Shown here one piece after another: positions 32,482 to 37,772 of a stretch of 37,772 nt of DNA. The notes beneath the pieces are model-generated. The model had not been told where the DNA came from. It made no database searches and saw only the letters and a program-made list of their open reading frames with translations. Source of the stretch: Bacteroidota bacterium (lineage in GTDB: Bacteria; Bacteroidota; Ignavibacteria; Ignavibacteriales; Ignavibacteriaceae); assembly GCA_023475265.1 (NCBI GenBank), contig JAMCWE010000002.1, positions 1 to 37,772 of the forward strand. The letters run 5' to 3'. Each line of letters begins with the position of its first letter. The first letter of the stretch is position 1. The translations under genes and the position numbers were made by a program.

Positions 32482-33085
32482 TGATCAATCCTTTTATGCT
32501 TTTGCCCGTAATCAAAATTCCTTCTCCGGCTATGTCTTTTATTAATTTAGTCTTCCTTTTCCTCATGAATTGTGCTTTCATAAATATTACAGGCGCTAAT
32601 CTAATTCCATACTTCTTATAGAGTGCGGAAGACTTTTTATTTAGTAAATCCCGGACGAACAATAATTCCAGTGGGGAATTAACAACACAGCAAATATCAA
32701 GATCAGATAAAGACTTTTCTTCTTTCCGGGCTACGCTTCCGAAAATTACAGCACTATAAACATGCCCCTTTAATATAGCAGAAAGAGCGGTTATTACTTC
32801 GTCAAGGAACTTACTTTCTATAGGATAAATCTTAAGAACGATTTCTTGAACTAAGTAATGCTCGCGATTGAGAGTAAATATATGATCTCTTCCACCCACT
32901 ACCCGGATCGCTAAACCAAGTTCTTCCAGAGATGTTAACGCTTTGAATGCCGATCTAGGATTCATTCCGGCTACGCGGGCAACTTCATTACCTGAGAAGC
33001 CGGTATTTGTATCGAGCAGGGCACGTAGTACCGCTACGTTAGACCATGTGCGGAATATTTCGTCCAGGACTCTATTTATTACCAT
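32474..33085 (-). CDS. Winged-helix / minimal nucleotidyltransferase protein, module 2
   Basis: This is a 203-residue paralogue of the protein at 29015-29632. It has a winged helix (FSGNEVARVAGMNPRSAFKAL, VVGGRDHIFTLNREHYLVQE) and a nucleotidyltransferase core VIFGSVARKEEKSLSDLDICCVV with the GS and DxD residues intact. Its partner HEPN gene is interrupted, so if this is an antitoxin the toxin may already be inactive. It faces module 1 in the opposite orientation with the integrase and tRNA scar between them. Two operator-like repeats lie just upstream. Confidence 0.83.
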   Translation of the reverse strand: MVINRVLDEIFRTWSNVAVLRALLDTNTGFSGNEVARVAGMNPRSAFKALTSLEELGLAIRVVGGRDHIFTLNREHYLVQEIVLKIYPIESKFLDEVITALSAILKGHVYSAVIFGSVARKEEKSLSDLDICCVVNSPLELLFVRDLLNKKSSALYKKYGIRLAPVIFMKAQFMRKRKTKLIKDIAGEGILITGKSIKGLING

Positions 33086-33096
33086 GTTTTTATATT

Positions 33097-33132
33097 ATAT
33101 ACTTTTGTATACAAACATATACTTTGGTATAT
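33097..33132. promoter_or_regulatory. Two 16-bp operator-like repeats upstream of the module 2 MNT gene
   Basis: ATATACTTTTGTATAC (33097-33112) and ATATACTTTGGTATAT (33117-33132) are near-identical, each almost palindromic, and repeat with a 20-base period, so both would face the same side of the helix. They end 12 bases before the start of the leftward gene. Confidence 0.6.
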
Positions 33133-33267
33133 GAACTTGCAAGCAGATTTTTATTCATGGTTTCCAGATTCCGGTTTCAGTTAACAGCATAGCCGCCTTT
33201 GAATGTGATTACGTTTATACTAAAGTTTCAACGAACACGTAGGCGGGCAGGCTGTAAATAAATTGCT

Positions 33268-34432
33268 GTGTGCCAAGCAAAGCTCGGCGTATCTAATCGG
33301 TGAAAATCCGATACATGTAAAGATTAGCAATCAGCATGTAACTAAATCCTGCATAGTGTAAGGTAACAAACATTATGAAGCCAGGAGGCGGAAGTTGTCA
33401 CGATGCGCTTGAGAAACTGGATAAAGCAATAGCTACCTGTCCAACGAGTTATATAATCGATGCTGATATTAAAGGGTTCTTTGATAACGTAAAGCATGAA
33501 TGGATTATAAAATTCTTGGAACACCGGATAGCAGACAGAAACTTTATCAGGTTAATCAAGCGGCTACTGAAATCAGGTATAATGGAAGAAGGTAAATACT
33601 ATGCAGCGGAGGAAGGCACACCGCAGGGCGGAGTCATCAGTCCGATACTTAGTAACATATACCTTCACTATGTGCTTGACTTATGGGTAGAGAAAGTAGT
33701 GAAGAAAAAAGCAGAGGATATGTAGAAGAAATCAGATATGCAGATGATTTTGTAATCTGTGTGAAATATAAAGAGGATGCAGAAGACATAATCAGGATGC
33801 TAAGAGAAAGGCTAAAGAAATTTGGTCTGGAACTGTCTGAGGAAAAGACAAGGTTAATACTATTCGGCAGATATGCCAAAGAAAAACAGAAGCGGCCTGA
33901 TACATTCGATTTCTTAGGCTTCACACATTATTGTGGTACCTCAAGAAGCGGGAAGTTTAAGATTGGCAGGCAGACAAGCCGGAAGAAACTTATATCGAAG
34001 ATAAAGGAAATGAATTTATGGCTAAAGAACATTAGGAATGTCTTTCCAATTGAGGATGTCTGGAAGACACTAAAACAAAAACTCAGAGGGCATTATATGT
34101 ACTACGGTATCGGCGGAAATTACCGCAAGATTGCCGGTTACTATTTTAGTGTCATCAGGTTAGTATTTAAGTGGCTTAACAGACGTAGTCAAAGGAAAAG
34201 CTATAACTGGCAGGGATTTATAAAATACTTGACCAAATATCCTTTACCTAAACCGAAGTTATATCATGCCTATGGTAAATAAATTGCAAGTGAATATGGT
34301 TGAAGAGCCGTGTGAAGGAAAGCTTCAAGCACGGTTCTGTGAGGGGAAGCGAATAAATAAATATAAGAGATGGATCGGAGAGGCGGAACTCGAAGATGAA
34401 AATATATTTATTTATCCAGCTTCCTACTCGAC
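33268..34432 (+). mobile_element. Group II intron, internally deleted
   Basis: The 5' end fits GTGTGCC (33268-33274), matching the GUGYG consensus, followed by structured RNA such as ATCGGTGAAAATCCGAT. Domain V is recognisable at about 34304-34338 (GAGCCGTG pairing with CACGGTTC, a GAAA loop and the AGC triad at 34306-34308). The 3' end fits CCTACTCGAC near 34432. Inside is only the C-terminal two-thirds of the intron reverse transcriptase, in two frames. The boundaries are judged by consensus, and the 5' one is the less certain. Confidence 0.7.
33375..34282 (+). pseudogene. Group II intron reverse transcriptase/maturase, 5'-truncated and frameshifted
   Basis: The first frame (33375-33725) starts inside the family at GGGSCHDALEKLDKA, runs through IDADIKGFFDNV and GTPQGGVISPILSNIYL, and then goes out of frame. 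The second frame (33683-34282) continues with VEEIRYADDFVI (catalytic YADD), LGFTHYCG and the maturase X region. The shift falls at a run of six A near 33705-33715, in the -1 direction. The N-terminal fingers and start are missing, so the enzyme is dead even if the shift were bypassed. Confidence 0.85.
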
Positions 34433-34454
34433 AAAATTTCATTCCGTTCCGCTA

Positions 34455-34507
34455 AGAGAAAATAACTCGCCCGATAGGAATCGGGCTCAAACAGATTTTC
34501 TCTTTTT
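34455..34507 (+). terminator. Terminator hairpin with a palindrome in its loop
   Basis: AGAGAAAAT (34455-34463) pairs with ATTTTCTCT (34495-34503), which is followed by more T. Within the 31-base loop sits a second perfect palindrome, GCCCGAT-AGGA-ATCGGGC (34469-34486). It lies 22 bases after the intron end. Confidence 0.6.
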
Positions 34508-34664
34508 ACGCTTCACTACATGAAATTTCTTGACGCAATTCTTTTAAGGCGCGTAGGCAAATTGAATACAATTTAATTGGATTCAATATTTTATTTATTT
34601 GAATTATCATCTTTACCATTGCCGTTGGTTTGTAATTACGTTCTTTGATTTGGTCAAGTGAAAA

Positions 34665-35888
34665 CTATCTGAATCTACCTTCTTCGCCAAGATCGGTACG
34701 CTTGCTTTTTCCATTTGGATCTTTGCCGTAGCATTTTTCAAATTCCACAAAGTGTTGCTTGGAAAGAGGACGGTCTTTTTTAGTAACACCGGGAACGTTT
34801 GAGCGTGCATCAAAAATCCAGACTTCTTCTGTCGGTACACCTTTTGGGAAAATGATGACATTTGCTTTGACGCCTTGACTGTAAGGTGTAAAAGTTCCGC
34901 GCGGCAAACGTAAGATTGTGTGAAGGTTGCAATCTTCCATAAGAATCTTGAATACATCGCCGGCTTTATCCTCAAAGAGAACATTATCAGGAAGAACCAT
35001 TGCTGCACGTCCGCCAGGCTTAAGTGTATTTGCTACATGCTGAACAAAGTTTAATTGTTTGTTGCTGGATGAGATAGTAAAGTCATCGCGGTCGGGAGCT
35101 TGGTTAGCGCCTTTAGTTCCAAACGGCGGATTTGTTAAAATACAATCGTAGAGTTCACCTCTATTTGGTTCATAGATTGTATCACCAAGATAGATTGTCG
35201 GTTCAATACCATGGAGATAAAGATTCATAAGAGCAAGACGCCGGGGGCGCGGTACAAGGTCTTGCCCATAATAAGTTTTTGTCTTGACTCGTTTGTAATC
35301 ATTACGGTCTATTGAGGCACCCTTGTTTGTTATCTCCAGAAGCCATTCATAAGCGGAAACAAGGAAGCCGCCGCTGCCGCATGCAGGATCGCAAATAGTA
35401 TATTCTTTATTAGTCCGCGGATCAGGTTTCATTAAGCGTACAATAGATTGAATTAGAACACGCGGTGTAAAATATTGACCGGCTCCTTTTTTGCCTTCGC
35501 TAGCTGCTTTTTCAAGAAGCCCTTCGAAGGCTTCACCTTTTACATCAACGCCAAGTTCCGTCCATTCAACTTCATCAATAAGAGTGATGAGACGTTTAAG
35601 ATTTACCGGGTTGTTAAAGCGCGGCATTGACTGAGCGAAGATATCGCCGAGCATTCCTTTTTCTTCACGGAGCTTGCGGAGAATTTCAGAATAGTGGTCT
35701 GTTAAAGCAGTAGCGGATTTATCCTTTAAGCTGTTTCAATCATAACCATCAGGAATGTGTACTTCTCTTTCATCAGCCATTTTAAGAAACAACAAGTAAG
35801 TAAGCTGTTCGATGTAGTCGCCGTAATCGATTCCATCATGGCGTAAAGTATGGCAGAAGCCCCAGAGTTTGTTAACTATATCTGACAT
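34665..35888 (-). pseudogene. hsdM: Type I restriction-modification methylase HsdM with in-frame stops
   Basis: From the ATG at 35888 the frame reads the HsdM N-terminus (SDIVNKLWGFCHTLRHDGID) to PDGYD, where a TGA at 35736-35738 replaces the usual Trp codon. It resumes with LTDHYSEILRKLREEKGMLG. The catalytic part has DPACGSGGFL (SAM binding) and NPPFG (adenine methylation) intact. A second stop (TAG at 34665-34667) follows EEGRFR, and homologous residues FSLDQIKERN come after it. The C-terminus is lost. Downstream initiation at Met (35654) could make a 329-residue core without the N-terminal domain, which is unlikely to work. Confidence 0.88.
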
Positions 35889-35948
35889 AAATTAAACCTT
35901 TATAAGCAATAGAACACGGATGACACGGATAACACAGATTTCCACGGA
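35889..35948. other. hsdR-hsdM gap with imperfect direct repeats
   Basis: Short repeated units ACACGGATGACACGGATAAC and CACAGATTTCCACGGATT fill much of this spacer. No coding sequence is seen. Confidence 0.4.
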
Positions 35949-36467
35949 TTAAGCTGCAATGTTGTAATTAAATTCTTCAATTAATTGTTTGAGTTGTTCC
36001 TTACCGAAAAGTTTTCTTGCTTTACCAATGCCGCCGATCTGGATAAATGCCGGAGCGTTTTGAAAATCGGTTTCATCAATGGAAAGATTTTGGATTAGAT
36101 GCTGTTCGATTAATGCAATCCAATTCATTTGTTCATAAGTAAAGTTTTGACCTTCAGTTACTTTGGTAACTGCGTTCTTTACTCGCTCCGCAGCAGTAAG
36201 AATTGGAAGCTGGTCGACTGCGGCATGTTTTACCATAGAGATAATATCGGCAAGAGATTTATTATAGACTAATTTATGAGCACGCTGGAGATCTTTTTCA
36301 GTAAATTTATTTTTCTTAAGCTTTCCTCTTAGTTCGTTCAGGGCTTCAGGGTTCCAATCTTTAGGCTTCTCTAATAAAATTTTAATGGCAAGAATTTGGT
36401 CGGGGTTATCTTTAACAAATTTAGAGAATGAATCGAGATAATCAACAGGCTTTTCGCCAAGTATCAT
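35949..36467 (-). pseudogene. hsdR: C-terminal fragment of type I restriction endonuclease HsdR
   Basis: The 172 residues correspond to the HsdR C-terminal domain (ALNELRGKLKKNKFTEKDLQ, then RAHKLVYNKSLADIISMVKH, and IEQHLIQNLSI near the end). The helicase and nuclease domains of a normal HsdR of about 800-1000 residues are missing, and the homology stops near 36467 where a type IX sorting-domain fragment on the other strand begins. Together with the broken hsdM and the lack of hsdS, this is a dead R-M locus. Confidence 0.82.
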
Positions 36468-36487
36468 TTCTTCAGAAGTAACATAAA

Positions 36488-36742
36488 ACCAGTTTCGTTA
36501 CAATAAAGGTTTATAATGTTTTAGGAAAGGAAATAGAGACATTAGTGAATAATGAAAAACTTAGTGGGAACTATAAAGTTGAATTTAATGCAACCAAACT
36601 ATCAAGTGGAATTTATTTTTACAGAATGCAAACAGGGAATTTTACTGAGACAAAGAAGTTAACCCTTTTTAAAATAGATACGGTCTTCTATAATAGAAAA
36701 TATTTTAAGGCTGTCGATGGACAGCTTTTTTATGTCAATTAA
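36488..36742 (+). pseudogene. Orphan type IX secretion sorting domain
   Basis: The frame reads SFVTIKVYNVLGKEIETL ... LSGNYKVEFNATKLSSGIYF ... QTGNFTETKKLTLFK, the last two-thirds of a Por-type sorting domain. No start codon or passenger domain precedes it, and it begins where hsdR homology ends. It is the tail of a lost cargo gene, joined by recombination. Confidence 0.78.
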
Positions 36743-36851
36743 TATTGCCACTTAGAAGCTGCCATTGACCAAATTAATGGTTTAAGTGAATGAAAGTTGC
36801 TACGAGCCAAGAGGCAATGAGCAAGTACCGCAAACGGGACGAAGCGCTGAG

Positions 36852-37088
36852 TTACTTTTTTACTTTCGAGATTTCGGATTCGATCTTCTTGTTGATTTCG
36901 TCTTTTACTTGGTCCAGTTTTTCGAGTAGTAGTGTGGTGTTGACTTTGTATTTCATTTCGGATTCTATGATGGAGATGCGCTTGTCCATGGAGTTGAAGG
37001 CGAAGGCAATTGAGATTAACAATGTAATTATGTAGAGAAAGAATTTTATTAGTTCTATTGTTAGTTTTATTTTGTCTCCGCGCGGCAT
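36852..37088 (-). CDS. Small membrane-anchored coiled-coil protein
   Basis: A 78-residue product with a short basic N-terminus, one hydrophobic helix (FFLYIITLLISIAFAF) and a charged helical tail (MDKRISIIESEMKYK ... LLEKLDQVKDEINKKI) with coiled-coil heptads. I do not recognise the family. The ribosome-binding site is poor, but the amino-acid pattern looks coding. It lies in a region of debris, so it could be a hitchhiker or part of a lost element. Confidence 0.5.
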   Translation of the reverse strand: MPRGDKIKLTIELIKFFLYIITLLISIAFAFNSMDKRISIIESEMKYKVNTTLLLEKLDQVKDEINKKIESEISKVKK

Positions 37089-37151
37089 TTTTTTAATTAT
37101 GAATTTTGAATGTTGAATTATGAATTAATTGTTAGGGAATGAAGTGAATTA

Positions 37152-37183
37152 TCCCGTGAAATAAAAAAACAGATTTCACGGGA
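37152..37183. repeat. Perfect 11-bp inverted repeat
   Basis: TCCCGTGAAAT (37152-37162) and ATTTCACGGGA (37173-37183) flank an A-rich 10-base loop. It resembles the CCCG-cored palindromes elsewhere in the window and lies between two leftward frames, so it could also act as a terminator. Confidence 0.6.
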
Positions 37184-37214
37184 CAGGTTGAATGGTTGCA
37201 TGTTTTAAATCCTT

Positions 37215-37499
37215 TCATGGAATAAGTTGAATGATTAAGATTATTAATAGTGCTGTTGTTAGTGAACCGAATAGGAATGTATTGTAAAATGGCGGATCTT
37301 CTTTTTCAATTATCATCTCTTTGATTTTTAGTGTGTCAATTCATGTTTGGGAAAAGGTGTCTATCCGGATTAGGTCTTTTGATTTTATATCTAGGAAATA
37401 TTCTGAATAGTGACTGGTCGTAAAGTCTAATTTGAATTTGTCGTTGACTGTTCTGCGAGAAGCATTCTCCCTAAATGAACTTACTATACTTCTAATTTA
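37215..37499 (-). pseudogene. Remnant of a small membrane protein gene with a TGA stop inside
   Basis: One frame reads SRRTVNDKFKLDFTTSHYSE, then IRIDTFSQT, a TGA at 37341-37343, and IDTLKIKEMIIEKEDPPFYN with a C-terminal hydrophobic helix (LTTALLIILIIQLIP) to a stop. The continuity of coding-like sequence across the TGA suggests a TGG to TGA change. No start codon is seen at the 5' side. The function is unknown. Confidence 0.4.
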
Positions 37500-37585
37500 T
37501 GATGAAAGTATTTTTTTTCCCATGTCTTTTACATAGCTAACCCATAAAGCTTTTTCGCCTTATACTTTTAGTGAGATTCTTCGGC

Positions 37586-37772
37586 TTAAGCAGCTTTTTT
37601 ATAATCTTTGCGTCTGCTTTTATCTATCAGCAGCTTGCCTAATATATGCAAGTTGTACGATAAGATTCCTAATGCAGTGTACTTCTTAAAATTTCTTATC
37701 CCTTTATCCGGACATCGATTCAGCCCATGATGTTCTAATGAATTTATATTTGATTCTATTTTCCGAAAGCTT
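37586..37772 (-). mobile_element. Transposase C-terminus (runs off the right edge)
   Basis: The leftward frame reads NSLEHHGLNRCPDKGIRNFK, then ALGILSYNLHILGKLL and ends RRKDYKKAA-stop. This LEHHGLxRCPDxG ... YxALxxLxYNLHxLG pattern is the end of a DDE transposase of the ISNCY-like kind. The family call is from memory of the motif. Only 62 codons are visible, so the insertion sequence's completeness cannot be judged. Confidence 0.7.

Noticed and set aside
33097-33132. CRISPR-like repeats
   Set aside because: There are only two copies, 20 bases apart, palindromic and in a promoter position, with no spacer array or cas genes in the window.
33700-33725. Programmed -1 frameshift in the intron reverse transcriptase
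   Set aside because: The A-run is present, but the codons are AAG AAA AAA GCA, not a good A-AAA-AAG slippery site, and the protein also lacks its N-terminal third. A simple indel in a dead gene is more likely.
35736-37343. TGA at Trp-like positions in hsdM and in the 37.2-kb remnant, suggesting TGA recoding to Trp
   Set aside because: Many intact genes here use TGA as a normal stop (for example the flavoprotein gene at 2544-2546), and other broken genes carry TAG or TAA. Ordinary pseudogene decay explains it.

Overview
The window looks like a piece of an AT-rich genome from the Ignavibacteria / Chlorobi-Bacteroidota side of the tree. The best evidence is a type IX secretion sorting domain (NYPNPFNPSTT motif, 28.6 kb) and a second orphaned copy at 36.5 kb. 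System I cytochrome c maturation genes and many small periplasmic cytochromes and lipoproteins point to a respiring diderm. The species cannot be named from sequence alone.

Layout. (1) 1-113: start of a leftward multihaem cytochrome. (2) 282-4722: rightward sulfur-stress operon led by an ArsR-rhodanese fusion behind a perfect 14-bp inverted-repeat operator, then a second ArsR-like regulator, a sulfide:quinone-reductase-like flavoprotein, OsmC, a methyltransferase, and DsrE-like and DUF302 proteins. (3) 4986-9259: leftward CsoR regulator with its operator and two heavy-metal P-type ATPases. (4) 9459-12009: second OsmC, a metal-binding lipoprotein, a third OsmC in ruins, a monohaem cytochrome and an isoprenylcysteine-methyltransferase-like membrane protein. 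(5) 12068-15381: CcmF, CcmE and a small membrane protein. (6) 15505-17625: Spy/ZraP/CnrX-like periplasmic protein, DUF5667 membrane protein and ECF sigma factor, a set resembling the CnrYXH metal-sensing module. (7) 17622-23548: stub of another metal ATPase, a PII-like protein and a CzcCBA tripartite metal exporter. (8) 23660-28853: small secreted proteins, a cytochrome lipoprotein with an apparent ATA start, a TonB-dependent receptor with a Glu/His-rich insert, a Cys/His-rich secreted protein and a Met-rich type IX cargo protein. (9) 29015-34500: mobile-element territory, with two inverted MNT-HEPN modules (one broken), a tyrosine integrase, the 3' part of tRNA-Lys(CTT) as a likely attachment scar, and a degenerate group II intron. 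(10) 34665-37772: decayed type I restriction-modification genes, an orphan sorting domain, remnants and the end of a transposase.

The genes from about 5 to 28 kb fit one task: sensing, exporting and binding divalent heavy metals at the cell envelope, with cytochrome and sulfur/thiol stress functions alongside. The integrase and tRNA scar at its right edge suggest that this metal block lies in an integrative island whose left end is outside the window. The right third is an eroding graveyard of several mobile insertions. Short GC-rich palindromes recur throughout, some of them translated in frame inside conserved enzymes.
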